Position numbers and translations under genes: made by a program. Positions 25,101-33,060 of a stretch of DNA of 64,000 bases are shown here, piece by piece. The notes beneath the pieces were generated by a model, which worked only from the letters and a program-made list of their open reading frames with translations, had not been told where the DNA came from and made no database searches. The first letter of the stretch is position 1, and every line of letters begins with the position of its first letter. Where the stretch lies: assembly GCF_002101775.1 (NCBI RefSeq), contig NZ_LQPI01000060.1:104150-168149 (forward strand), written 5' to 3'. Origin of the DNA: Mycolicibacter nonchromogenicus (GTDB lineage: Bacteria; Actinomycetota; Actinomycetes; Mycobacteriales; Mycobacteriaceae).

Positions 25101-25375
25101 GGGCCACCGGGGTCTTGGTGGCAACACTGCTGGAACGCGGCACCGAAGGCGATCTGGCCGAAGCCGAACGGGCGATCCAGCGACTCGCAGACCTGTGGCC
25201 TGATCAACGCCCCGCGATGTATCAGGTCACGCTTCTGCGTCTCAACGCACTGCTGTGCCGGGCCCGCGGGGATGAGGACGCCTTCACCGACATGGCTGCG
25301 CGGTACCGTGACTTGGCGGAATCGCTCGGCTTTCAAAGCCATATCGACTGGGCCGGGGCAATGTTTTCCGCGTGA
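22172..25375 (+). CDS. Zinc-ribbon, cyclase-domain, STAND ATPase giant regulator (copy 1)
   Basis: A protein of about 1067 residues. Domains in order: a double zinc ribbon (CSSCG..CNECG, about 13-36), a class III cyclase homology domain (about 50-215), an AAA/STAND ATPase (about 240-520: Walker A VVGPPGIGKSRM, Walker B LFIIEDAHWVD) and a long helical-repeat region. In the cyclase domain the metal Asp residues remain (LFADVVHS, WTGDGIM) and the Arg remains (MAQRME), but the purine-specifying Lys is Gln, its partner Asp is Ala and the Asn is Gly, so cyclase activity is doubtful. No helix-turn-helix at the end. GTG 22172 (after AGCGGA) is the likely start. Paralogous to the gene at 35685-38846. 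Confidence 0.85.
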   Translation: MNGVGPLSELPTLVCSSCGTGLPATFRFCNECGTAVAPAATPAEYKQVTVLFADVVHSMEIATTVGTERLREIMAALADRCAAVMRRYGSTITQWTGDGIMAVFGAPIALEDHAVRACLAALEIQQEAAGLAVDVGERDGVELRLRVGLNSGEVIAGGIGSGQFGYAAVGEQVGMAQRMESVAPPGGIMLSASTARLVEGQAALGAVESVQIKGTAEPVPARRLRGMADRHRVIRRSESRLIGRHGELAVVEAILDRAIGGHGAVATVVGPPGIGKSRMAREAAAAAAARGLEVVWTFCESHASELPFHAVSTLLRASIGVTDMSGEEARTRVREHVRHADPQDMLLLDDLLGIADPHVELPQWDPDTRRSRLTALINVASWARTEPTLFIIEDAHWVDTVSESLIASFLAVIPRTPSMVLITHRPEYRGALTRRPTAQRIALAPLDDSDITSLIGQLLGPHPSVTELAAIIARRAAGNPFFAEEMVRELAQRGTLTGEHGNYVCHARAADVAVPATVQAAIEARIDRLSSHAKRTLRAASVIGARFDAQLLPTLGVDADFGELLEAELIDQVRLGPHAVYAFRHPLIRAVVYESQLRSDRADWHRKVAAAIEEGAPGCVDDNAALIAEHLQAAGDLHAAYAWHMRAGAWSTNRDLVAARGSWERARRIADALPADSPDQLSLRITPRTMLCATDWQAREVQESRSRFEELRALCEATGDEVSLAIGMTALATELLYAGRSREGAQLASQQMALFESIGDRSPTMGLAFMGFVNWLCVGEFEAIARWSQTIIDLAEGDPAKGANFGVGSPLAIALAWRGTARWWLGRPDWYRDLNDAVEMARRSNAETLASTVAWTYGFAMQYGALRPSASAERVCEEAVQSAHRASSDRALGLAGYALGVVLLSRDGAADRHRGLELILQCRDIWLRKRALFLIPVTDVWAAQETARNGDRDAAIVAMRLAVNDLCRVGNLFYGLWATGVLVATLLERGTEGDLAEAERAIQRLADLWPDQRPAMYQVTLLRLNALLCRARGDEDAFTDMAARYRDLAESLGFQSHIDWAGAMFSA

Positions 25376-25393
25376 GTGAGACGCGGGCGCGGG

Positions 25394-26923
25394 TCAGAAG
25401 AACAGCTCAAAGAGATTGTCCACCGTCCCTAAGACCGCGAACAGCGCTGGGGCTACGCCGTTCAGGGCGTCGAGGGGGACCAGACCGCCATAGGCGGCTA
25501 CCGGAAGGCCGATGGCTTCCAGCAGATCCCCGGCACCCAGCTGGTCGAACAAGATGTTCGCCGCATACGCGGGAAGGCTCGTCAGCAGCGCATTGATGGC
25601 ATCGGCAGCCGGCACCAACGCCGAATAGTCGTAGGCCAGTGTGTTGCTGAGCATGTCGATGATCTCTGACGGCGGTGAACTCCAGGTCACCTCCGAAACC
25701 GGGAAGCCACCGATCCTCAGCAATCCTTCCAGCACATCATCGAACGACGTCGGCTCCTGGTCGATGAAACCATGCGTGTAGAAGGCATTTGCGAATGGCA
25801 TCAACGGGGCGAGCTGCTCTTCGTAACTGACCGGATTCGCAAGAGCGTCGAGTGCATCGGTGAATCCCTGCTGCACGCCGCTGCCCAGGGCCGCAGCAAG
25901 TTGGCCCAGATCGATCTGCGGGAACAACCCGAAGGTGGTGGCGACATTGGCCGGTCCCTGATTCCAGCCCTCGGTGATGCTGCCATAGCCCAGGTTCACC
26001 AGGATCCGGGTGACCGGCTCCAGCAGGTTGTAGAGCGGCTGTCCGACCCACGGTATCAACAACAGCGGCATCAGCAGCGGCAGATCCGGATTCGGAATCA
26101 TGTAGTAGTCGGTCAGTCCTTCGCCGGTAAGTGTCGCCGAACCCGGTAGGAGAATGGCGTCGGCGACCTGCTCGGGAGTGATGTCCGCGTAGATGAAGTG
26201 TTCCGTGAAGTTGCCCACCAGCGCATTGAGCACTGACAGCAGGTTCAGTGGGTAGTGCGGGAAGTCTGCGGCGGCGTCGTATTCGATGGTGTAGACATCG
26301 GTGGCATACAGATTCGACGGGGTGGGTGGCCCGATGGGAACGTCCAGCGCGCTCAGGGCCCCGGTGTTACCCGATGGAAGGTCAAACGTGGTCAGCATCC
26401 CGCCGTTGGGATTGCTGGGATCGCCCAGTAGCACGAACCGCACCACATCGCTGGGCACGCCTGCCTCCTGCAACTGCGACATGACCATCGAAGCGACGGT
26501 GGACGTCTGCGAATAGCCCACAACCACGAGGGGGTTCTCGGAACTGAACTCACCGGTGGCGAGGTGACTCTGAATGTTGGCGAACATCATCGACTGGCCT
26601 TGAACCGCCGACGTGCCGAATCCCAGGGTTCGGATACCGGTGATCGGGTAGAGCCCATCGGGCACGAACCCGGGCTCCATGGCGCCGGTGAAGCCGTTGG
26701 GCTGCAGGTACAACGCGTTGACCGCATCCAGATATCGGGCGTCCGGTACTGGGCTACCACTACCGTCGTAGACCAATGCCGTACCGCCCGCGGTGAACTG
26801 AATAAAGCCGGCTTCGGACAACGGCACTTCCGCCGCCGCCGCCGGAATGCCCGCGATACCGGCACATGCGATGCCCACGGTGAGCCCTATCGAATGGGCT
26901 TGCCGGACAGTCAGAATAGACAT
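25394..26923 (-). CDS. Exported PE-PPE-domain serine hydrolase/acyltransferase
   Basis: A 509-residue protein with a signal peptide (MSILTVRQAHSIGLTVGIAC, cleavage near IPAAAAE) instead of a PE or PPE N-terminus. Residues about 50-300 match the PE-PPE hydrolase domain: TLGFGTSAVQGQSMM, the nucleophile elbow VVVGYSQTSTVASM (GxSxT), FVLLGDPSNPNGG, and the YTIEYDAAADFPHYPLN strand carrying the acid. Members with this domain are esterases, and Chp1/Chp2 of M. tuberculosis are acyltransferases for trehalose lipids. AGGGG lies 10 nt before ATG 26923. It follows the exported gene at 26966 on the same strand, probably in one transcript under the palindrome-bearing promoter. Confidence 0.85.
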   Translation of the reverse strand: MSILTVRQAHSIGLTVGIACAGIAGIPAAAAEVPLSEAGFIQFTAGGTALVYDGSGSPVPDARYLDAVNALYLQPNGFTGAMEPGFVPDGLYPITGIRTLGFGTSAVQGQSMMFANIQSHLATGEFSSENPLVVVGYSQTSTVASMVMSQLQEAGVPSDVVRFVLLGDPSNPNGGMLTTFDLPSGNTGALSALDVPIGPPTPSNLYATDVYTIEYDAAADFPHYPLNLLSVLNALVGNFTEHFIYADITPEQVADAILLPGSATLTGEGLTDYYMIPNPDLPLLMPLLLIPWVGQPLYNLLEPVTRILVNLGYGSITEGWNQGPANVATTFGLFPQIDLGQLAAALGSGVQQGFTDALDALANPVSYEEQLAPLMPFANAFYTHGFIDQEPTSFDDVLEGLLRIGGFPVSEVTWSSPPSEIIDMLSNTLAYDYSALVPAADAINALLTSLPAYAANILFDQLGAGDLLEAIGLPVAAYGGLVPLDALNGVAPALFAVLGTVDNLFELFF

Positions 26924-26965
26924 GATCTGATTCCCCTATCCATGGAGTTACGGCTGAAATCTCCG

Positions 26966-27790
26966 TCAGAAGACCAGGGCGCTCACCAGTGCATCGATGA
27001 TCCCGCCGTCATCGAAAACGTGGTCCGCATCTGCTCCCGCGCTGATGTCGAGCACCGGGATAACCTCGTCCAGTTCCGGGAGGCCGCCCAGGCTCGGCAA
27101 AACGGACGGCTCCACAACTTCGGCCCGGTCCAACACGCCCAAGTCCGCCGTAGCGTCGGGATCGACGATCGATATCAGGGCAGCGAGATCCACGATTGTG
27201 CTCGGATCATCCAGCATGGCAGCAGGTTCGGACATTGCTGCCACACCGACCACGGCCGTGAGAACGTCGTCAATGTCCGGGCTGTCTCCTAGCGCTGATG
27301 CCGCTCCGGTGAGCAGGACAGGATCGCTGACATCCGGGGTCGCCGAGTCATAGGGATTTTCCAAGCCGGTAACCAAGTCGTCGGCAACCGCGGGATGCGG
27401 CCCGAAGAACCACAGCACAAACGAGAGCAACCCGACGACACTGAATACGGGACCGATAATCGGAATCTCCACCAGAGCGTTGATCAGCATGAACCACGAG
27501 TCGATGGGGTTGGTGGTCCACAGCGAAGTCCACCAGTACTGCCAGAACCCCGGATCTAGGTATGAGGGGGTGTCGACGTAGGCAGGGCTCGGCACAGGCA
27601 CATCGACGACACCGCCGAGGCTGCCCGCCGCCGTATCGATCGGGCCGACCACATCGATGACGTCCCAGGCGGCGGCCAGTGCCACGGTCGGCTGGCCGAT
27701 GTCGGGTGCGGCCGGCGGAGTGACATGAATCAGGCCGGCGGCGATGACGGTGACACCGACAGTGACACAGGGACGAAGCGAAAGCTGCAC
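26966..27790 (-). CDS. Exported/membrane protein of unknown function
   Basis: A 274-residue protein with an N-terminal hydrophobic segment (CVTVGVTVIAAGLIHVTPPA) and a second membrane segment near residue 135 (IPIIGPVFSVVGLLSFVLWF). The C-terminal 130 residues are acidic and Ala/Val/Asp-rich (SPDIDDVLTAVVGVAAMSEP). No family recognised. Start: AAGGAG lies directly before an ATG at 27796, too close to use; GTG 27790 has the right spacing (6 nt) and is chosen. It stands upstream of the PE-PPE hydrolase with 42 bp between, so a paired secreted function is likely. The paired 20-bp palindromes lie about 100-150 bp upstream. Confidence 0.62.
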   Translation of the reverse strand: MQLSLRPCVTVGVTVIAAGLIHVTPPAAPDIGQPTVALAAAWDVIDVVGPIDTAAGSLGGVVDVPVPSPAYVDTPSYLDPGFWQYWWTSLWTTNPIDSWFMLINALVEIPIIGPVFSVVGLLSFVLWFFGPHPAVADDLVTGLENPYDSATPDVSDPVLLTGAASALGDSPDIDDVLTAVVGVAAMSEPAAMLDDPSTIVDLAALISIVDPDATADLGVLDRAEVVEPSVLPSLGGLPELDEVIPVLDISAGADADHVFDDGGIIDALVSALVF

Positions 27791-27888
27791 CACCATCTCC
27801 TTCACGGGCCAGCCAGCGGCTCCTCGCCGATGGCTATCGTCTCGAAACTTCGGTGATAGAACTGTCACTCGCAATCAGCACGGTGACC

Positions 27889-27938
27889 TCAGTAGTGCAC
27901 TACTGCAATCCCGTTCCGTAGCGACGCAGTACTACTGG
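27889..27938. promoter_or_regulatory. Paired palindromic operator (sites A and D)
   Basis: Site A is TCAGTAGTGCACTACTGCAA (27889-27908), a near-perfect palindrome. Site D, GCAGTACTACTGG around 27926-27938, looks like the same element with 5 bp missing from its centre. The same arrangement occurs at 31585-31635. Site A lies 98 nt upstream of the GTG of the exported gene. Confidence 0.7.
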
Positions 27939-27980
27939 CAGTTGAGCTGTCCGGCACCAACCCCGGCGGATGCACCACGG

Positions 27981-30563
27981 TCAGGCGGTTCGCAGTACCT
28001 CGACCGTCTCCAATCGGCGCGCATGGACCGTCGGATAGAGCGCCGCGGCCAACATCAGCACAGTCACCGCGGCCGCCCCGGTTCGCAGCGGCAGACCCAG
28101 CACGTCCCCGTCAATCTTGATGCCGTAGAACACCGGTGACCCCAGCGACCAGAGATAGGTGAGGCCCACTCCCCCTAGCCCCCCGAGCACCGTCACCAGC
28201 AGACCCAGCAGCCCAGCGTTGGCGACGACGACAGCCTGCTCCTGCCCGGGTCGGGTACCGATCGCCCGCAACACGGCCCGTTCCCGCTTGCGCTGCACCA
28301 GCCCCAGCACGAAGACGTTGAGCACACTCAGTCCGGCCGCGGCCATCACCACGTATGCCGAAACCGTGAAGGGCTCCAGGAATCGAGTGAGTCCGGCGGT
28401 GGCGGCAGAACGCCACTGCTGGTTGTCGTACACAAATAGTCCGGCGCCCAGTCGCAGGAAATCAGCACGATGGGCGGTCGCGTCGGCGGCGGTCGGATAG
28501 CGCACGGCGACTTGATCGCGCACTGCCGCCCAGTCCGAGCGCGCCACGGAGTCCGGGGCCACAACGATATCGCCCACCGCGGCGTCATGGATCATCCGCG
28601 GTCGGACGATCCCGGCCAACCGGTATTGCTTCGAACCCGCCACGGTGGGCAACTCGACCATCTCGCCTGGGGCCACGCCGAGCCGGCTTGCGGCGACCTC
28701 GCTCAGTCCGATCTGCCCGTCCCGTAACTGCTGCCAGAACGTGTCGGCGTCACCGGTCGGCTGATACAGCCCCCGGCTGTACCAGTCACCGGGCGTGACG
28801 CCGACAACGAGGCGTGACGAGGTGCCCGACGAGATCATCGCCTTCCATCGCGACGACACGCTGTGCCCGCGGGCCGCGTCGGCCACCAGCGCGAAGGTGG
28901 CATCGGGGAGGTGGCCGTCGCGCTGATCGAGGATCGATTGGGCGGAGACCAGCAGGGAGTCGGGCAAGCGCTGAGCCTTCTGCGCAGCGACCTGCTCGGT
29001 GCCGAGCAACTGCAGGCTCTGCGCTGCGATCGCCAAACTGGTGCCGGTGGCCAGGATCGCCGCGGAAACGGCGAACAACAGCGCATAGCGTCGGACGTCG
29101 GCTCCCAGTAGACGGCCGACGTCGGGGCGGGCGACAGTCAGCAGCTCTATCAGCAGTCCGGCACCGCGCGGGGCAAGCCACACCGTCATCATCGCAACCC
29201 CGAACTGCCACACCGACATTGCGTTGATACCCGCATTGGTGGGCAGCGATCCGTGTTCATAGATCACCATCACCGCGACGGCGCCCGACAGCGCCGCCGT
29301 CCCGACCAGCAGCGGCCAGATCGGGATGGTCCGGACGCGCTGCACCCCGCCGGCACTCGCCATTGACGCCAACGGACCTTCCCGGACCAACCGGGTCGCC
29401 GGACCGATCATCGCCAGCAGTCCGCAGATCGCCCCGGCAACCGCGCCGACCACGATCAGGCTCGGGGAGAAGTGCGCTGCCACGGTGCCACCCGAGCCGG
29501 ACAACATGGACCGCGCGAACCGGTCTACCAGATAGCTCCCGAGTAGAAAGCCGCCTGGCACCCCCGCCAGTCCCCCAAGAAGGCCCACCACGGCGCCTTC
29601 GCCCAGCATGCCGCCAAACAAGCCAACCGGCTTGGCGCCGATCGCACCGACAGTCCCCAGCACCGCCCGCCGATCCTCTACCGCAAGCAGAATGGTATTC
29701 ATCGCAATGAGGAAGCCGATCAGCACGCCGCACAGCGCAGTCAGGTCGAGGCTCTGTGTGGCGCTGGCGAACATGGCCGGCAGGTGCGGCCGGGGTGGGC
29801 CTGCGGTTGCGACACCGGCTATGACACGGTCGATGTCGGCGGCAACGTCAGCCTCGGGCCTTGGCACTACGAACGCGGCGGTGACGTAGCCGCGGGCCGA
29901 GAGCAGTTCAGCGGCGATCTCCCCGGAGGGCGCCATCAGGACGTAGCCGCCGTTGATTCCCGCGACGCGGTCGAACTCCGGAAATGTCCACCCCACGTGA
30001 GCCGAGCCGGGGGGCAGACCGGGGATGCGCAGCTCGGCGCCGAGCTGCAGGTGATGCCGCTGGGCGATCACCGCCGGGATCTGGAGTGGCACACCGGGGC
30101 CCGCTGCGGGCTCCTCATGGGCTCGTTGCTCGCAGTTGAACGGCCCGACCAGCAGCTCGATCTGACACGACCCGCCGAGAAGGAAGAAGCCCGAAGCCGC
30201 CTCGGTGGGAGGTGTGCTGTTGCCTCCGGTGAGGTCCACGGGCGTCAGGTTGGCCACGATCGGGATCACCGCCTGCGCTCCGGCAACTTCGGTGCGCAGG
30301 CGGTCCACCGTGTCAATCGGTAAACGGCCGTTGACGTTCGGCGCGACCTCCACCACCCCGCGATCGGCGGCCTGAGCCAGGGACGGACCGAATGCGTCAA
30401 ACGGACGGACCAACTCTGACTTGAGCACCAAGACCCCGAGTACCACCATCACGCCCACCGCGACGCCGATCACGCTGAGCAACGTCCGGCGCCAGTCGGC
30501 GGCCAGCGCGGCGAGGTGGATGCGCCGAAATGACAGCCAGCCGGCCGAAAGGCGCCGCATCAT
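27981..30563 (-). CDS. ABC transporter permease, FtsX/MacB type
   Basis: An 860-residue permease with two FtsX-type modules. One N-terminal membrane helix (LLSVIGVAVGVMVVLGVLVL) is followed by an extracytoplasmic domain of about 200 residues with Cys pairs (GGSCQIE, GPFNCEQ), then helices from about residue 265, a second external domain (about 540-720) and three closing helices ending YPTVHARRLETVEVLRTA. VLRAIGTRPGQEQ is the typical coupling motif before the last helices. Such permeases export lipids, lipoproteins or peptides rather than import. ATG 30563 overlaps the ATPase stop by one base (TGATG). The substrate is unknown; neighbours suggest an envelope lipid. Confidence 0.88.
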   Translation of the reverse strand: MMRRLSAGWLSFRRIHLAALAADWRRTLLSVIGVAVGVMVVLGVLVLKSELVRPFDAFGPSLAQAADRGVVEVAPNVNGRLPIDTVDRLRTEVAGAQAVIPIVANLTPVDLTGGNSTPPTEAASGFFLLGGSCQIELLVGPFNCEQRAHEEPAAGPGVPLQIPAVIAQRHHLQLGAELRIPGLPPGSAHVGWTFPEFDRVAGINGGYVLMAPSGEIAAELLSARGYVTAAFVVPRPEADVAADIDRVIAGVATAGPPRPHLPAMFASATQSLDLTALCGVLIGFLIAMNTILLAVEDRRAVLGTVGAIGAKPVGLFGGMLGEGAVVGLLGGLAGVPGGFLLGSYLVDRFARSMLSGSGGTVAAHFSPSLIVVGAVAGAICGLLAMIGPATRLVREGPLASMASAGGVQRVRTIPIWPLLVGTAALSGAVAVMVIYEHGSLPTNAGINAMSVWQFGVAMMTVWLAPRGAGLLIELLTVARPDVGRLLGADVRRYALLFAVSAAILATGTSLAIAAQSLQLLGTEQVAAQKAQRLPDSLLVSAQSILDQRDGHLPDATFALVADAARGHSVSSRWKAMISSGTSSRLVVGVTPGDWYSRGLYQPTGDADTFWQQLRDGQIGLSEVAASRLGVAPGEMVELPTVAGSKQYRLAGIVRPRMIHDAAVGDIVVAPDSVARSDWAAVRDQVAVRYPTAADATAHRADFLRLGAGLFVYDNQQWRSAATAGLTRFLEPFTVSAYVVMAAAGLSVLNVFVLGLVQRKRERAVLRAIGTRPGQEQAVVVANAGLLGLLVTVLGGLGGVGLTYLWSLGSPVFYGIKIDGDVLGLPLRTGAAAVTVLMLAAALYPTVHARRLETVEVLRTA

Positions 30564-31330
30564 CAGCGCGCGCCGGCTTCGCCGGCGACCGCGTAGGCGC
30601 GCCCGTCGATCAAGTGGACTTCGCGCGAGGCGTAGCGCGCCACGGCCCGGTCGTGGGTCACCACCACTACCGCGGTGTCGTCTTCATCAGACAGCGAGCG
30701 CAGCAGCTCGACGATCTCCATCGACGAGCGCCGGTCGAGGTTCCCGGTCGGCTCGTCGGCGAGGATGATCGATGGCCTGGCCGCCAGCGCACGCGCCACC
30801 GCGACCCGCTGCATCTGTCCGCCCGAGAGTTCGGCGGGCCGGTGTCGGGCCCTATCGGCGAGTCCGACCCGGTGCAGTAGTTCCTCGGCGCGTGCATCCG
30901 CTGACCGGGCCGGGACCCCGTCGAGCACCAGCGGCAACGACACGTTCTCGATGGCGGTCAGCACCGGTACCAGGTTGAAGAACTGGAAGACGAATCCGAG
31001 GTTGCGTCGCCGGAACTCGGCGCGGGCCCGCGCGTTCATCGCCCACACATCGTGGCCGGCCACGGTGACCGTGCCGGTGTCCGGTGCGTCCAACCCGCCG
31101 GCGACATGCAACAGCGTCGACTTTCCGGCCCCCGACGGGCCGGTCACGACAACGAATTCTCCGGCGCTGACTCCGAAGTCGAACTCGACAAGGACGTTGA
31201 CCTGCTCGCCGCCCAGTTGGTAGTGCTTGGCTACCCCCTTGAGCCGCAGCGCCGCGGGCCTCGGGGCACCGCGAAGGCGGTGCCGGCCGGAAGCTCCCTG
31301 TCCCCTGACCTGCGCGGGTTGCGCCGTCAC
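30563..31330 (-). CDS. ABC transporter ATP-binding protein
   Basis: A 255-residue MacB/LolD-type ATPase, cytosolic partner of the FtsX-like permease. Walker A is VVTGPSGAGKSTLLHVAGG, Q-loop FVFQFFNLVP, signature LSGGQMQRVAVARALA, Walker B IILADEPTGNLDRR, H-loop VVVTHDRAVARYA. GTG 31330 is chosen because it overlaps the stop of the 63-aa gene as GTGA, and the homology begins about 33 residues later with LRLKGVAKHYQLGGE. The open frame continues far upstream but that part covers the small gene and the operator region. Confidence 0.9.
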   Translation of the reverse strand: MTAQPAQVRGQGASGRHRLRGAPRPAALRLKGVAKHYQLGGEQVNVLVEFDFGVSAGEFVVVTGPSGAGKSTLLHVAGGLDAPDTGTVTVAGHDVWAMNARARAEFRRRNLGFVFQFFNLVPVLTAIENVSLPLVLDGVPARSADARAEELLHRVGLADRARHRPAELSGGQMQRVAVARALAARPSIILADEPTGNLDRRSSMEIVELLRSLSDEDDTAVVVVTHDRAVARYASREVHLIDGRAYAVAGEAGAR

Positions 31331-31518
31331 AGGTGGCGCATCTCTCTGGCCATGGCAGCGTCCTCGAGAAGGTGGCTCCTCGGTGGTAGATAGTGAGTCC
31401 GTTCCGGCAGTGCCGTGCGGTGGATCATCGCCCGCACGGTGTCGACCACGACTATCTCGACCTGCTTCAAGTGCGGCACCAGCAGCGGATGGGCGTGTGC
31501 CGCGGACAACGTGGACAT
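31327..31518 (-). CDS. Small protein leading the ABC operon, 63 aa
   Basis: A 63-residue protein beginning MSTLSAAHAHPLLVPHLKQV, with a hydrophobic short strand (EIVVVDTVRAMIH) and a His/Arg/Pro-rich end (HYLPPRSHLLEDAAMAREMR). GAAGG lies 9 nt before the ATG. Its stop overlaps the ABC ATPase start as GTGA, so it is translationally coupled to the exporter. No signal peptide or membrane helix. No family recognised; it may be an adaptor or regulator of the transporter or of the divergent acyltransferase, by position only. Two palindromic operator sites lie 66-117 bp upstream. Confidence 0.68.
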   Translation of the reverse strand: MSTLSAAHAHPLLVPHLKQVEIVVVDTVRAMIHRTALPERTHYLPPRSHLLEDAAMAREMRHL

Positions 31519-31584
31519 GATCAGCGCCTTCTTTCTTCTGCGCGTTAGATGTTGAAATCGTGGCTCGGTCCCAACACGGCGAAT

Positions 31585-31635
31585 GCAGTAGCGGACCACT
31601 GCAATTTGATGCGGTTTGCAGTACCGCGCTACTGA
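31585..31635. promoter_or_regulatory. Paired palindromic operator (sites B and C)
   Basis: Site B is GCAGTAGCGGACCACTGCAA (31585-31604). Site C is TTGCAGTACCGCGCTACTGA (31616-31635), whose complement reads TCAGTAGCGCGGTACTGCAA. Their centres are 31 bp apart, about three helical turns. They lie between the divergent small-protein/ABC operon and the acyltransferase gene, about 66 and 99 nt from the respective start codons. Confidence 0.75.
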
Positions 31636-31734
31636 GCTCGTTGTACGACACCCGAGCGACGATTCCCTCGGGCGCGACAGCACATCGCCCCCACATGGCG
31701 CCCGCGGAACAATGAACAGGGGAACCAGGCCAAC

Positions 31735-33054
31735 ATGTCGACCCAATTGATCCAGCCACTGCGCCCGCAGCGGTTCGAAATTCGCTGCAATGTAGGCGAT
31801 GTCATCGTCGCAAACCTCGCGGTCCACATTGTCTTCTTCTTCCAAAGGCAGCTAGACGCGCGCGCGCTCTCCAGCGCCTTTGCACAGGCCCTGACGACCC
31901 TTCCACTCTTCGCTGGACGGATGGCCTCAGGGCACGGCAGGATGCGGATCCGATGCGCAGGCCAGGGGGTGCCCTTCACTGTCGCGTCCTCTGACCGCAC
32001 GCTGACTGAAGCGATCCGTTCGGCATCCACCGACACCGGCGACTGGCTCGTCGACCCGGTGAGCGGCCCCACCGCGCGATGGGGACGAGGTCCGTTGTGC
32101 AAAGTGCGTGTCACCCAGCTCGCAAAGGAGGCGACGGCGATCGGCTTCTCCTGGCACCACGCTATCGGCGACATGCAGACGGCGATGCACTTCATGAACG
32201 CGTGGGTCGCTGCGGCCGCAGGCCAGCCGGTCGCGGAGCCGTTGATCGTGGAAGATCGCGCCGCCTACCTCGACGAGCATCTGCCTCCTGACGGCGCTCG
32301 GGAGCCCGGGGTACGTTGCCTCCGGTTCGCCGAATTTGCCCGCAGCGCGGTGTACATGGCAAAGGATGCCCGGACGCAGCGCACTCTGAATCTCTACTTC
32401 AGTGACGACGAGATCGCCCGCATGCGCGACGCCTACGGTAACCGCATGCGTTTGTCTGCCAACGACGTTGTGTGCGCGCATATGTCCGAATCGCTGATGA
32501 ATGCGGATCCCGCGGTGGATCGTCGTCGTCTCGCGATCGCCGTGAACGCGCGGAAGCGTTGTGGTCTTGATCAGATGCTTGTCGGCAACATCCTCACGAC
32601 ACTCAACCTGGACCTGCGACGCGGGGAGACTGCCGGATCGATCGCCGAACGCATCCGCCATAGTGTCGACCACTTTGGCGAGGAACACTGCGATATGCGC
32701 ATCAACCAACAGTTGTTGGACGCAGCCGGCGCATAGCGAGGCGCTCGCTGCGTATCCACGGCCTTCGATCCGGCCCGGTGGAATCCGCTGATGACGAACT
32801 GGAGCGGCTTCGGTGTCTATCGCGTCCACTTCGAAGACACCTGGCCGTCGTACTTCACCCCGTTGATGAGAGTGCCCGTCGCGGGGCTCGGCGCCCTGAT
32901 GGAAGGGGCCGAACGTCACGGTCTGGTGTTTCAGATGTCACTGCCGCCCAAAGAGTTCGACGCCCTATCAAGACCCGCGGTGCGGGAATACCTGCACCGG
33001 TTCCGGCGCATCGGCGAGGTCCTTCCGCGAGTGAACCGTGATGTTCACGGCTGA
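31735..33054 (+). pseudogene. BAHD-like acyltransferase interrupted by an in-frame TAG
   Basis: The reading frame from ATG 31735 continues in the same phase to 33054 except for one TAG at 32734-32736. The N-terminal 333 residues have the CAT/BAHD fold with the catalytic SWHHAIGDM (HHxxxD) near residue 140. After the stop, the frame goes on with VSTAFDPARWNPLMTNWSGFGVYRVHF, the typical BAHD block before the DFGWG motif, here altered to FEDTWP, and ends about 87 residues after ATG 32791. Homology across the TAG indicates a single ancestral enzyme of about 439 residues. It could be a recent nonsense pseudogene, a read-through gene, two interacting halves, or a sequencing error. BAHD enzymes move acyl groups from CoA to alcohols or amines. 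Confidence 0.75.
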
Positions 33055-33060
33055 CCGGAG

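Noticed and set aside
31331..31759. N-terminal extension of the ABC ATPase frame up to 31759
   Set aside because: It would cover the 63-aa gene and the operator sites; the GTGA overlap at 31330 gives a better start just before the homology begins.
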